NCBI RefSeq assembly: GCF_022059845.1
Contig: NZ_CP091851.1
Location: forward strand, 2,790,001-2,854,000
DNA: 64,000 nt
DNA from: Terrirubrum flagellatum
GTDB lineage: Bacteria; Pseudomonadota; Alphaproteobacteria; Rhizobiales; Beijerinckiaceae
Direction of reading: 5' to 3'
Positions within the stretch are counted from its first letter, which is position 1, and each line of letters starts with the position of its first letter. Position numbers and translations under genes: made by a program. This document shows, one piece after another, positions 1-7,840 of the stretch. The notes beneath the pieces are model-generated. The model was not told where the DNA came from and did not search any database. It worked only from the letters and a program-made list of their open reading frames with translations.

Positions 1-201
1 ACGGTCAGCGCCAGCGGTGGGGAGCCGCAATTCGGCGGAGAGCGTGACGGAGGGAGCGTCCTGGGCGCCGATCAGGAATTGACGGTCCGTCGGCGTCGCT
101 GACAGGAATGCATGAAGCTCTGTGCGAGGAACAATCTGAGACTGGGCCGACGACGCGAGCATCAATGCGAGCGAAGCAGCAGCCAAGAAAAGCTTCACCA
201 T
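1..201 (-). CDS. secreted alpha/beta hydrolase-like protein, N-terminal fragment
   Basis: Reading leftward from an ATG at 201, the frame stays open to the window edge, so only the first 67 residues are visible and the 3' part lies outside. Residues 1-22 form a clean signal peptide (MVKLFLAAASLALMLASSAQ). The following stretch, with TDRQFLIGAQDAP and then VTLSAELRLP, resembles the entry to secreted dienelactone-hydrolase-like alpha/beta hydrolases, in which a DREFL..G.... VTL.GELR.P stretch precedes the HGSGG oxyanion motif. That motif and the nucleophile elbow are beyond the edge. Export is well supported; the family call is from memory and tentative. Confidence 0.55.
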   Translation of the reverse strand, partial: MVKLFLAAASLALMLASSAQSQIVPRTELHAFLSATPTDRQFLIGAQDAPSVTLSAELRLPTAGADR

Positions 202-310
202 CGCCGCAGCCCCGACGTCAGAGTATCGTGGAAAGAATGACGTAAGGGCAACCCCGCTTCGCTGTCAAGGATCGCGGAGTGGCGCGGAGAGAATACGCCA
301 CGCGCAAAGC

Positions 311-371
311 GATTCAGAAATCAAACGCGTCGGCGCTGACGCTTGCGCCTTTCGTCTTGTAGAGAGCTTCG
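311..371 (-). repeat. detached copy of the nadE 3' end (direct repeat with 1810-1869)
   Basis: On the minus strand this encodes ALYKTKGASVSADAFDF followed by TGA, exactly the C-terminus of the NadE protein encoded at 1813-3561. Over roughly 60 bases there are three mismatches to the intact gene before an indel ends the match. All three fall at third codon positions and are synonymous (GCG/GCT, GCG/GCC, GAT/GAC). Upstream of the repeat, sequence similarity to nadE stops. A short direct repeat of a gene's 3' end on both sides of foreign-looking DNA is what site-specific integration into that 3' end leaves behind. Confidence 0.85.
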
Positions 372-519
372 TTCGCGCCTTGCGTGCGTCGCGCGTACCG
401 ATCTGCACAGGAGGGTCGAAAGGCGACGGCCCGCGTCACTCGAACGGACGCTCGCCCGGCCGAGACGCCGCCCCGATGCGCATTCATGCCATCCGCGCGA
501 GCGCTTGGTGATCTCGATA

Positions 520-550
520 GGCTTGGTTTCCGCCAAACGTAAACCAAGCC
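520..550. repeat. 10-bp inverted repeat (hairpin)
   Basis: GGCTTGGTTT at 520-529 is followed by 11 bases and its exact complement AAACCAAGCC at 541-550. It lies inside the segment bounded by the two nadE 3'-end copies. No T-tract follows on either strand, so an intrinsic terminator is unlikely. It could be a protein-binding site or part of a recombination site. Confidence 0.6.
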
Positions 551-790
551 GGGGCGAGGCGCCGACGCCCATGACTTCACGAGTCCTGAGACAGCCGGCC
601 AGCTTCAATGAGACGGGCGGCAAAGTCCTCTCGCGGCGGCTCATGCTAGCCATGCGCATGTGGTCGATAGGACGCGCCGTGTTTGAACTTTCCGCTGCCG
701 ATGACGTCTTGTCTTCTTGCAGCCCGCGGCACCTGACGTGACGTCTTCGATATCGATCGGCAAAAATCCTGCCCCCGACGGAATGGCTTC

Positions 791-1768
791 ATGTTTCATC
801 TGAAGAAGCTGGAAGACGAATATGCAGATGAGCTTGTCGATCCAATTCGTTCAATCGCCGCGCGGCGCGTGGTTCTCGGTCGTGACGAAAAGCGCCTGAA
901 GGACGCTATCGAATTCTATGGCGAGTTGAAGTCAGCGGCCCGCAGTCCGCAGGTCGCATCTGTTCCGAACGGGCCGGGGCGCGTCCGCGCGCTGGCGAAC
1001 TTTCACGAGCAGCAACAGAGAAATACAACGCTCCCTGACGAGGTTGCGCGGCTTATCATCCGCTTGCGGCTCTGGTTGCATCGGCAAGGAGCGAATGTCT
1101 CCCGGGACGGCGCCGTGCTCTGGCCAGACGCCCAACCGATGGTGCGCTACGATAACGAGCTTCAACAGGTCCTGACGCTCGTCCGGATTCAGGCCGGCCT
1201 GCTGACAACGATCGAACGCCGCCCGCTCGATACGGCCAAAATGGTGACCGCGTTCTCCGGTCCAGGTTTCGCGATCTATGTCGTCAGCGCGGAGGGCAAT
1301 CTGCATGTCTCCTCGCACTCCGCCGGCCTGCGGCACCATTCATCGCTGCTTGCGGGCGCGCCCGTCGCCTGCGCAGGGGAAATCAAGGTCGATAACGGGC
1401 GAATTATGATGCTCACCAACAAAAGCGGACATTACGTGCCCGCTCCATTCTATCTCGCGCAGGTCATCAGGCATTTTGCACAACAGGGCATCGCTCCCGA
1501 CTCCTATCCGGTCAAGGCTTTCACCAAGGCCGGGATCGCCGGGCAGTATTATAACTCCGCGCGTGAGTTCCTGCAGGCGACGATCGTCCCCATTCTTCCC
1601 GTTGTTCCGGCGCCTCCGCCGGTTGTCGCCCCTGACGTTCAAAACCCGTTTGGATATGCGGGCTCGACGGGCCTCGATTTCGTCAGCAATCCGAGATACG
1701 TCGACCCGCCGGCCGATCTGCCCAGGCTCAAGGGCGAATATGTCTATGAGATCCCGGGGTTCGGATAG
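791..1768 (+). CDS. protein of unknown function with HSSLLAG...SGHY motif
   Basis: A 325-residue soluble protein with no signal peptide or membrane segment. Residues 1-90 are charged and probably helical. The middle (about 150-225) has beta-strand-like character and contains GFAIYVVSAEGNLHV, then HHSSLLAGAPVACAGEI, then MLTNKSGHYVPAP. I recall this HSS-x-L-x-G-x-x-V-x-x-AGE to S-G-H-Y-x-P pattern from scattered bacterial proteins of unknown function, some in effector or toxin contexts, but I cannot name a family. A proline-rich segment (PVVPAPPPVVAP, about 272-285) leads into a short C-terminal tail. Codon use looks less GC-biased than neighbours. The gene stands alone between the two nadE 3'-end repeats. 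The start at 791 has only a weak GGA upstream. Confidence 0.75.
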   Translation: MFHLKKLEDEYADELVDPIRSIAARRVVLGRDEKRLKDAIEFYGELKSAARSPQVASVPNGPGRVRALANFHEQQQRNTTLPDEVARLIIRLRLWLHRQGANVSRDGAVLWPDAQPMVRYDNELQQVLTLVRIQAGLLTTIERRPLDTAKMVTAFSGPGFAIYVVSAEGNLHVSSHSAGLRHHSSLLAGAPVACAGEIKVDNGRIMMLTNKSGHYVPAPFYLAQVIRHFAQQGIAPDSYPVKAFTKAGIAGQYYNSAREFLQATIVPILPVVPAPPPVVAPDVQNPFGYAGSTGLDFVSNPRYVDPPADLPRLKGEYVYEIPGFG

Positions 1769-1812
1769 CCGGCTGCGATGCACGCCGCGACGCAAGCTGC
1801 TCCGGATGCGAT

Positions 1813-3561
1813 TCAGAAATCAAACGCATCCGCGCTGACGCTTGCGCCTTTCGTCTTGTAGAGCGCTTCGTCGCGCGAGGCTGCGGCGCGGCCGGCGTCG
1901 CGAAAACGATTCACGATGGGATAGCGCCTGTCGCGGCCGAAATTCTTGTGCGTGACCTTCACGCCCGGCGCCGCCTGCCGGCGCTTGTATTCGGCGATAT
2001 AGAGCAGGCGCTCGACCTTCTTCACGGTCTCCACATCATGGCCGCGCGCGACGATGTCGGACACACGCATCTCCTGCTCGACGAGGCAGGCGAGGATATC
2101 ATCGAGCGCCTCGTAAGGCGGCAGCGAATCCTGGTCCTTCTGGTTCTCGCGCAATTCGGCGGTCGGCGCCTTGGTGATGATGTTCTCCGGAATCACAATT
2201 CCCGCAGGCCCCAGCGAACCCGAAGGCTTCCAGCGATTGCGCAGCGCGCTCAGGCGATAGACCTCCATCTTGTAGAGATCCTTGATCGGATTGTAGCCGC
2301 CATTCATGTCGCCATAGAGCGTGGCGTAACCAACCGACATTTCCGACTTGTTGCCGGTCGTCACCACCATCGCGCCGAACTTGTTGGAGATCGACATGAG
2401 CAGCGTGCCGCGCGCGCGGCTCTGCAGATTCTCTTCGGTGATGTCGCGATTGGCTCCCGCGAACATCGGCTTCAGCGCCGATTCAAATCCCTCGACCGGC
2501 TCGGCGATCGGGATGATGTCGTAGCGCACGCCAAGACTTTCGGCGCATTCCTTCGCGTCCTTCAAAGAGTCCTGCGAGGTGTAGCGATACGGCATCATCA
2601 CGCAATGAACGCGCGAGGCGCCGAGCGCATCGACCGCCATGGCGGCGCAGATCGCGGAATCGATGCCGCCGGAGAGGCCGAGCACGACGCCGGGGAAACG
2701 GTTCTTGTCGACATAGTCGCGCAGGCCGAGCACGCAGGCGGCGTAGTCGGCTTCGTCGCCTTGCGGCAGCTTCGCCGTGTGGCCATCAAGGCAGCGCCAC
2801 CCCTCGCCTTCACGGACAAGCGTGATGATGGCGATGGTCTCGGCGAAGGCCGGCAATTGCACGGCGAAGCGCTTGTCGGGATTGAGCGCGAAGGACGCGC
2901 CGTCGAACACAAGCTCGTCCTGTCCGCCAACCTGATTGAGATAGATCAGCGGCAGGCCCGCTTCCGCGACGCGCGCCACCGCAACGCTCAGGCGCTCATC
3001 GATGACGCCACGGCGATAGGGCGAGCCGTTCGGGACAAGAAGAAATTCGCCCCCCGTCTCCGCGATGCATTCGACCGGATCAGGCCCCCAGATATCCTCG
3101 CAGATGGGAATGCCGATGCGCACGCCGCGAAACACCACCGGCCCGGGCAGCGGCCCGGCGTCGAAAACGCGCTTCTCGTCGAACACGCCGTAATTGGGCA
3201 GGTCGACCTTGTGGCGGATCGCCTCGATGCGGCCGCCATCGGCGAGCGCATAGGAGTTGTAGAGCTTGTCGTCCTCGCGCCAGGGCAGACCGATCAATAC
3301 GCCGGGGCCGCCATCGGCGGTGTCGCGGGCGATCTCCTCCAGCGCCTCGCGACAGGCCTCCTGCAGCGCCGGCTTGAGAACCAGGTCCTCCGGCGGATAG
3401 GCGCAGAGGAAGAGTTCTGAGAACATCACGAGGTCGGCGCCGGCGGCGGCGGCCTCGGACCGCGCAGCGCGCGCCCTGGCGAGATTGCCGGCCACGTCGC
3501 CCATGGTCGGATTGAGCTGGGCGAGGGCGAGAACGAGCTTCTGGGGAAAAGGAGCGGTCAT
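1813..3561 (-). CDS. nadE: glutamine-dependent NAD+ synthetase
   Basis: A 582-residue two-domain enzyme catalysing the final, ATP-dependent amidation of nicotinate adenine dinucleotide to NAD+. The N-terminal nitrilase-type glutaminase (about 1-260) shows its triad: Glu49 (FSELFL), Lys118 (HKVDLPNYGVFDEKR) and Cys154 (GIPICEDIWGP). The synthetase domain has the PP-loop LGLSGGIDS at about 292-300 and TTGNKSE further on. Length fits the glutaminase-fused type found in alphaproteobacteria. The ATG at 3561 follows GGAGCGG. The last 18 codons are repeated at 311-371; the stop codon lies 45 bp from the end of the unknown gene at 791-1768, transcribed towards it. Confidence 0.97.
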   Translation of the reverse strand: MTAPFPQKLVLALAQLNPTMGDVAGNLARARAARSEAAAAGADLVMFSELFLCAYPPEDLVLKPALQEACREALEEIARDTADGGPGVLIGLPWREDDKLYNSYALADGGRIEAIRHKVDLPNYGVFDEKRVFDAGPLPGPVVFRGVRIGIPICEDIWGPDPVECIAETGGEFLLVPNGSPYRRGVIDERLSVAVARVAEAGLPLIYLNQVGGQDELVFDGASFALNPDKRFAVQLPAFAETIAIITLVREGEGWRCLDGHTAKLPQGDEADYAACVLGLRDYVDKNRFPGVVLGLSGGIDSAICAAMAVDALGASRVHCVMMPYRYTSQDSLKDAKECAESLGVRYDIIPIAEPVEGFESALKPMFAGANRDITEENLQSRARGTLLMSISNKFGAMVVTTGNKSEMSVGYATLYGDMNGGYNPIKDLYKMEVYRLSALRNRWKPSGSLGPAGIVIPENIITKAPTAELRENQKDQDSLPPYEALDDILACLVEQEMRVSDIVARGHDVETVKKVERLLYIAEYKRRQAAPGVKVTHKNFGRDRRYPIVNRFRDAGRAAASRDEALYKTKGASVSADAFDF

Positions 3562-3613
3562 GCGCGCATTTAACGCGCGCGCCGCCGCCCGTCCAAGCCG
3601 GCGGCGACAGAGG

Positions 3614-3636
3614 AGCCCCGCCTGTCAGGCAGGGCT
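3614..3636 (-). terminator. hairpin downstream of the glycine-rich protein gene
   Basis: An imperfect inverted repeat (AGCCCTGCCTG with a 2-nt loop and complementary arm on the minus strand) lies just after the stop codon of the 3661-4044 gene and before nadE. No T-run follows, so it may be a weak or Rho-assisted terminator or only an mRNA 3' stabiliser. Confidence 0.35.
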
Positions 3637-3660
3637 TATGCTCATATTGAGCTCAACTGA

Positions 3661-4044
3661 TCAGCGGCAGATTCGAACGCGCTGGATCTGATAGGTCCAG
3701 GGATCGATCGCCACGCGGCGGCGCTCGATCCAGCAGCGGGACGCATAGCCGTCATAGTAATAGCCGTCGCCGTAGGCCGGCGCGTCGTAATAGCCATAGG
3801 TCGGGGCGTAATAGGGGTTCGCCGCCGAGGCCGCGAGCGCGCCAAGCGCCAGGCCGCCGACTATGCCGGCTCCAATTGCGCCGCCACGTCCCCAGCCGCC
3901 GCCGCGCCAGCCGCCACCGTGCCAGCCGCCGCCTCCCCGCCAGCCGCCGCGCCACTGCGCGTCAGCCGTTCCCGTCGTGGCGACCAACGTGCTTCCGGCG
4001 ATCGCCGCGGCCGCAAGGGCCGCCAAGGTCTTGCGATAAAGCAT
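3661..4044 (-). CDS. small glycine/tyrosine-rich secreted protein
   Basis: 127 residues. A signal peptide (about 1-30, ending ATTGTADAQ) leads into a Gly-Trp-Arg-rich region with repeats of the type RGGGWHGGGW. A hydrophobic glycine-zipper-like segment follows (GAIGAGIVGGLALGALA), then a Tyr-rich stretch and a C-terminal CWIERRRV...RVRICR segment containing two cysteines. Such proteins are common in Hyphomicrobiales envelopes and have no assigned activity. ATG 4044 is preferred because GGGAG lies six bases upstream; a TTG two codons earlier is possible. Monocistronic. Confidence 0.8.
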   Translation of the reverse strand: MLYRKTLAALAAAAIAGSTLVATTGTADAQWRGGWRGGGGWHGGGWRGGGWGRGGAIGAGIVGGLALGALAASAANPYYAPTYGYYDAPAYGDGYYYDGYASRCWIERRRVAIDPWTYQIQRVRICR

Positions 4045-4299
4045 GTTCAACTCCCTGCCGGGCCAGCGGTCGAACGTCAGGCCGCTTCCAGCCGTGAAAT
4101 CATTAACTATTCCATCCGGCCTGAAGTTCCGCTGAATGCTTGATGGCGGGATTGCGGCAGGCGGCCCGGGCGGCCGACCAGCGAACTGTCTCGTTTCGCG
4201 ACTGCGCGTCGTTTCCGGAATTTACGTCCTGATAACGTTAACGATCCATGATCGCCGCACGGCGTGGAGGTTCGCCTGCGTCGCCGCCCGGAGATTCGC

Positions 4300-5133
4300 A
4301 TGCGTTTTGCCCCTGCCCTCGCCCTGTCGATCCTTGCGACGGCGCCTGCGCTGGCCGCCGACTTCCCCGTCCTGCGCGGCAGCTACGCGCCGCCGGTTGC
4401 GGCGCGCCCGTCAGGCGAAGACCAGCTTCAGTGGGAAGGCTTCTATATCGGCGGTTTCGCCGGCTATTCCGCCGCCAAGTTCGGCGACACCGCGACGAGC
4501 GCGAACAGCCTGATGTCGAATTTCTACAGCGGCGTGAGCAGGGTGACGGTGCCAGACGGCTTTCGCCAGAGCAGCACCTTCACCTACAAGCTCGGATCGG
4601 ATCAGGTGGCGCAGTATGGCGGCTTCGTCGGCTACAACATGGTCTTCGGCGACGCGGTCGTCGGCGTCGAGGCCGACGCCAGCAGCCTGAACGTCTCTCG
4701 CACCGCGCAGCAGACCATCACCGCCGTCGACATCAACGGCGTCGGCGTCGGCTATTCCTCGCTCACTGGCACGACGCGGGCCAAGCTCGACTCCTACGCC
4801 ACGTTCCGGGCGCGCGCCGGTTGGGCCGTCGGAAACTTCATGCCTTTCGTCACCGCCGGCCTCGCCGTCGGCAAAGGCTCCTACACCAACACGCTCAGTC
4901 TGACCTTCAACACGACGGCGCCGGGGCCGTCCGCCGCCGACGCGCCGATCCTGACATCGACCTTCAGCAAGCGGAATCTTTACGTCGTGGGCGGCACATT
5001 CGGCGCCGGTATCGATTATCTCGTCCTGCCGAACGTCCTTGTGCGCGGCGAATATCAGTTCGTGCGCTTCGACGACACGAACATTCCGCTCGACATCAAT
5101 ACGGTGCGCGCCGCTGTCGCAGTGAAATTCTGA
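4300..5133 (+). CDS. outer-membrane beta-barrel protein, Omp25/Omp31 type
   Basis: 277 residues: signal peptide ending in APALAA, a short periplasmic linker (LRGSYAPP), then a beta-barrel. Its first strand WEGFYIGGFAGYSAAKF and last strands VLVRGEYQFVRFDD...VAVKF match the Omp25/31 (opacity-like) porin family, including the terminal phenylalanine required for barrel assembly. ATG 4300 has GGAG eight bases upstream; an in-frame ATG at 4264 would add twelve arginine-rich residues before the signal peptide and is unlikely. The start is divergent from the glycine-rich protein gene, sharing about 250 bp of upstream DNA. Likely a general porin or structural outer-membrane protein. Confidence 0.88.
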   Translation: MRFAPALALSILATAPALAADFPVLRGSYAPPVAARPSGEDQLQWEGFYIGGFAGYSAAKFGDTATSANSLMSNFYSGVSRVTVPDGFRQSSTFTYKLGSDQVAQYGGFVGYNMVFGDAVVGVEADASSLNVSRTAQQTITAVDINGVGVGYSSLTGTTRAKLDSYATFRARAGWAVGNFMPFVTAGLAVGKGSYTNTLSLTFNTTAPGPSAADAPILTSTFSKRNLYVVGGTFGAGIDYLVLPNVLVRGEYQFVRFDDTNIPLDINTVRAAVAVKF

Positions 5134-5144
5134 CGCGCGACGCG

Positions 5145-5495
5145 TCAGATGAAAATGTGATCGATCAGCGCGGCGCCCCAAACCAGCGCCGCAATCAGGA
5201 TCGAGCAGAGCACCGCCGCAGACCCCACATCCTTGACATAGCGGATCGCCTCGTGCCGCTCGGGCGCGACGTGATCGGACAGTTTCTCGATCGCGGTGTT
5301 GAGCAGCTCCACCGTCAGCACGAGAAGAAGAACGCCAATCAGCAGCGCGCCATGCGATGCGCTCCCCGCGACGAAGGGCGTCAGCACGATTCCGGCCGCC
5401 AGCAGCATTAGTTCCTGCCGCACCGCCTCCTCGCTTCCGAAGGCGTCGCGCAGGCCGCGCATGGAGTTGAACCAGGCGTAGAAGAGTCGTTTCAT
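5145..5495 (-). CDS. dgkA: diacylglycerol kinase
   Basis: 116 residues with three predicted membrane helices and the diagnostic active-site segment ELLNTAIEKLSDH between helices 1 and 2. It phosphorylates diacylglycerol to phosphatidic acid, recycling lipid by-products such as those from osmoregulated periplasmic glucan synthesis. Length is usual for the prokaryotic DgkA family. Its ATG (5495) overlaps the stop of the upstream gene (5492-6313) as ATGA, so the two are translationally coupled. Its 3' end converges on the Omp25/31 gene with 11 bp between stops. Confidence 0.95.
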   Translation of the reverse strand: MKRLFYAWFNSMRGLRDAFGSEEAVRQELMLLAAGIVLTPFVAGSASHGALLIGVLLLVLTVELLNTAIEKLSDHVAPERHEAIRYVKDVGSAAVLCSILIAALVWGAALIDHIFI

Positions 5496-6313
5496 GCGTC
5501 AATGCGGCGTTCGGGATTGATTGGCGCGCGCGCCTGCGCGGCCACGAAATCGACGTAGCCGCAGACGCGATGGATGTAGCAGCGATCGCGCTCGAGTTCG
5601 CCGAAAGGCGCGACCATCCAGCTCCAGCTTTCATCGGGCGGAGGCAGCGCCACGCCGCGCATCAGATCGAGACGATCAACCACGCTTCCATCCCGCGCAT
5701 GCTCCGCCATTTCGACATCGGTCAGCAGACACACGCGGCCGGAAAATTTCTGAAGATCTTCGAGATGCCAGCGCACGATCTGCGCCAGAAAATCGGCAGG
5801 CAATTCCCGGGCGCGCTCCGAATGCTTCTCCAGCCACTCCTCCGGCCGGATCGGCAACTGCGAGAGCAGATTGGCTGAGATGACGAGATCGACTTGCGCG
5901 TCGCGCCATTCGCGCAGCGGATCGACACGCTCCGACGCTGCGCCCATCATCCAGTCGACGGCGCCGGTGAGATCGCGCGTCACAAGCTCCGAGTTGCGAT
6001 AGCGCCGCGCCCGCCGGCGCGCCGCCAAAGGATGTACCGCGTCGATGAGCACGACCCGCTCGAACGTGCGCGCCAGCTCATCGAACGGCGCGTCGCGCAA
6101 ATAACCCGAGCCCAAAAGGAGAAGCGTGCGGCGGCGGTCGAGCTCCTCGACCGCTCGCCGGATCACCTGATGGCATCTCGCTTCATGCGAGGCCCAATCG
6201 CTGCTGCGCCGGCGTCCGCGCGATCCGAGCCCAACGCTCTCGCTGACGAGCCCAAGCCGCCAAAAGCGCCAGGGCGCAGGTGTCATGAGATGAAGGGCAA
6301 GCTCGGCCAGCAT
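5492..6313 (-). CDS. uncharacterised protein, possibly a Rossmann-fold methyltransferase relative
   Basis: 273 residues, no signal peptide. Residues about 60-110 read RTLLLLGSGYLRDAP and RVVLIDAVHPLAARR, resembling motifs I and II of SAM-dependent methyltransferases (glycine loop, then an acidic residue closing strand 2). DLVISANLLSQLP resembles motif IV. The rest is arginine-rich with RVCLLTDVEM near the C-terminus. I do not recognise a named family. Overlaps the dgkA start by four bases, which suggests a role linked to envelope lipid metabolism, but that is inference from position only. Confidence 0.85.
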   Translation of the reverse strand: MLAELALHLMTPAPWRFWRLGLVSESVGLGSRGRRRSSDWASHEARCHQVIRRAVEELDRRRTLLLLGSGYLRDAPFDELARTFERVVLIDAVHPLAARRRARRYRNSELVTRDLTGAVDWMMGAASERVDPLREWRDAQVDLVISANLLSQLPIRPEEWLEKHSERARELPADFLAQIVRWHLEDLQKFSGRVCLLTDVEMAEHARDGSVVDRLDLMRGVALPPPDESWSWMVAPFGELERDRCYIHRVCGYVDFVAAQARAPINPERRIDA

Positions 6314-6380
6314 TCGCGCTCAGCGATCGATTCGGCGTGAGACTACAACCTTCGCCAGCAGTTACGAGTAGCCGCGGCGC

Positions 6381-7178
6381 TCACCACCATTGATGAAAAT
6401 GATGAACCGGCCCCTGCCCTGACCCGATCTTCAATCGCGAGGACGCATCGAGCGCGGCGGTCAGATAGGCTTTCGCCTCCGCCACCGCCGGGCCGAGCGC
6501 CAGGCCGCGCGCGAGCCCGGCCGCGATCGCCGCGGAGAGCGTGCAGCCGGTGCCGTGGCCGTTCTTCGTATCGATCCTCTTTGCCGCGAAACGCTCGACG
6601 CCGTCCGCCGTCGCGAGAGTATCGACGCTTTCGGCTCCCGTTCCATGACCGCCCTTCACGAGAGCGGCCGGCGCGCCCATGGCGACCAGCGCGCGCGCCT
6701 GCTCGGTCATCTCCTTCTCATCGCGCGCAGGCGCGACGTCGAGAAGCGCCGCCGCCTCGAACAGATTGGGCGTGATCACCAGCGCGCGCGGGACGAGCAG
6801 GCGGCGCACTGATTCAATCGCATCGGGCGCAAGCAGCCGATCGCCGGACGCCGCGATCATCACGGGATCGAGCACGACTTTTGTCTGCCCGAAGCGATCG
6901 AGGCCGTCGGCGACGGCTGATATCGCCGCGCTGTTGGAGACCATGCCGATCTTCACCGCCGAGACCGCGAGATCGGAGAAGACGGAATCGATCTGCTGCG
7001 CGATGAAGGCGGGCGGAACATCATGGATGCCCTGCACGCCCAGCGTGTTCTGCGCGGTGAGCGCGACGATGACGCTCGCGCCATAGACGCCGCACGCTGA
7101 AAAAGTCTTGAGATCAGCCTGGATGCCGGCGCCGCCGCCGGAATCGGAGCCCGCGATGGTGACGGCGATCGGCGTCAT
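6381..7178 (-). CDS. thiD: bifunctional hydroxymethylpyrimidine/phosphomethylpyrimidine kinase
   Basis: 265 residues of the ribokinase-like ThiD family, giving HMP-pyrophosphate for thiamin assembly. Diagnostic N-terminus [20 protein letters not shown] (pyrimidine pocket), middle [13 protein letters not shown], and the anion-hole motif [14 protein letters not shown] near residue 215. It is the last gene of thiM-thiE-thiD; its ATG overlaps the thiE stop (ATGA). The operon lies under a TPP riboswitch. Confidence 0.96.
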   Translation of the reverse strand: MTPIAVTIAGSDSGGGAGIQADLKTFSACGVYGASVIVALTAQNTLGVQGIHDVPPAFIAQQIDSVFSDLAVSAVKIGMVSNSAAISAVADGLDRFGQTKVVLDPVMIAASGDRLLAPDAIESVRRLLVPRALVITPNLFEAAALLDVAPARDEKEMTEQARALVAMGAPAALVKGGHGTGAESVDTLATADGVERFAAKRIDTKNGHGTGCTLSAAIAAGLARGLALGPAVAEAKAYLTAALDASSRLKIGSGQGPVHHFHQWW

Positions 7179-7840
7179 GCGGCGCTCCTCATGGCGAGAG
7201 CCTCATCCACCGTCTTTCGCAGCGCGGCCGCGGCAGCTTTCGGATCGGGCTGACCAGCGATAGCGGACACGACAGCGACGCCGTCGGCGCCATGCGCGAC
7301 GCAGGCGGCGGCGTTCGACGCGTTGACGCCGCCAATGGCGACGACGGGTTTGCGCGACAGCGCCGCGCAGGCGCGCAAGCCGTCGAGCCCGATCGTGGGA
7401 CTCGCATCCGTCTTCACGCCGGCGCCGAAGACGGGGCCGACGCCGAGATGATCGACGAGATCGAAAGGCGCGGCCCGCATTTCCGCTTCCGAGGTGATGG
7501 AGAGGCCGACGATCGCATCCGCGCCCATGATCTCGCGCGCCGCTGCAGTGGGGATATCGTCCTGCCCGACATGAACGCCCCAGGCGCCGGCCGCGCGCGC
7601 GATGTCAGGCCGATCATTGACGATCACGGGAACGCCAAGCGGCTGGACAGCGGCGACCAGCGCCCGCGCCATCTCAAGAAGTTCGCGGCCCCCTGCTTCG
7701 CGATCGCGCAACTGCACGAGCGTCGCGCCGCCGGCGATGGCCCGCAACGCGGTTTCGACGAGGCCGAGTTCCGCGCAGAGCGCGCGGTCGGTGACGAAAT
7801 AGACGCGAAGATCGGCGGCGCGCCGGCGCGCGGCGATCAC
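7175..7840 (-). CDS. thiE: thiamine-phosphate synthase
   Basis: 221-residue TIM-barrel enzyme joining HMP-PP and hydroxyethylthiazole phosphate to thiamin monophosphate. Motifs: [15 protein letters not shown] (QLR/K loop), [34 protein letters not shown] and [11 protein letters not shown]. Translation starts at GTG 7840, whose GTGA overlaps the thiM stop, and the thiE stop overlaps thiD. Standard length. Confidence 0.95.
   Translation of the reverse strand: MIAARRRAADLRVYFVTDRALCAELGLVETALRAIAGGATLVQLRDREAGGRELLEMARALVAAVQPLGVPVIVNDRPDIARAAGAWGVHVGQDDIPTAAAREIMGADAIVGLSITSEAEMRAAPFDLVDHLGVGPVFGAGVKTDASPTIGLDGLRACAALSRKPVVAIGGVNASNAAACVAHGADGVAVVSAIAGQPDPKAAAAALRKTVDEALAMRSAA

Larger units (their letters stand above)
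202..790. other. 589-bp intergenic stretch without a convincing gene
   Basis: Neither strand has a reading frame that looks like a protein; the longest frames are arginine-rich, as expected from GC-rich non-coding DNA. The stretch holds a copy of the last codons of nadE (311-371), a 10-bp inverted repeat (520-550) and a short TGACGTCTT direct repeat at about 701 and 738. It lies between the truncated hydrolase, transcribed leftward, and the unknown gene starting at 791, so it must also contain two divergent promoters unless these are supplied elsewhere. No clear -35/-10 pair was identified. Confidence 0.6.

Noticed and set aside
321-659. Long open frames on both strands of the 202-790 gap
   Set aside because: Products are Arg/Ser-rich with no domain-like segments; only the last 18 codons on the minus strand are meaningful and these are the nadE repeat.
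1948-3420. 490-codon open frame antisense to nadE
   Set aside because: It mirrors an unambiguous nadE and its product is His/Arg/Asp-rich, the usual shadow of a GC-rich gene.
3560-3582. GCGCGCATTTAACGCGCGC inverted repeat at the nadE start
   Set aside because: Low-complexity GC alternation overlapping the start region; no reason to call it an operator.
4411-5634. 407-codon minus-strand frame across the Omp gene and dgkA
   Set aside because: Antisense to a clear porin and out of frame with a clear dgkA; no family features.
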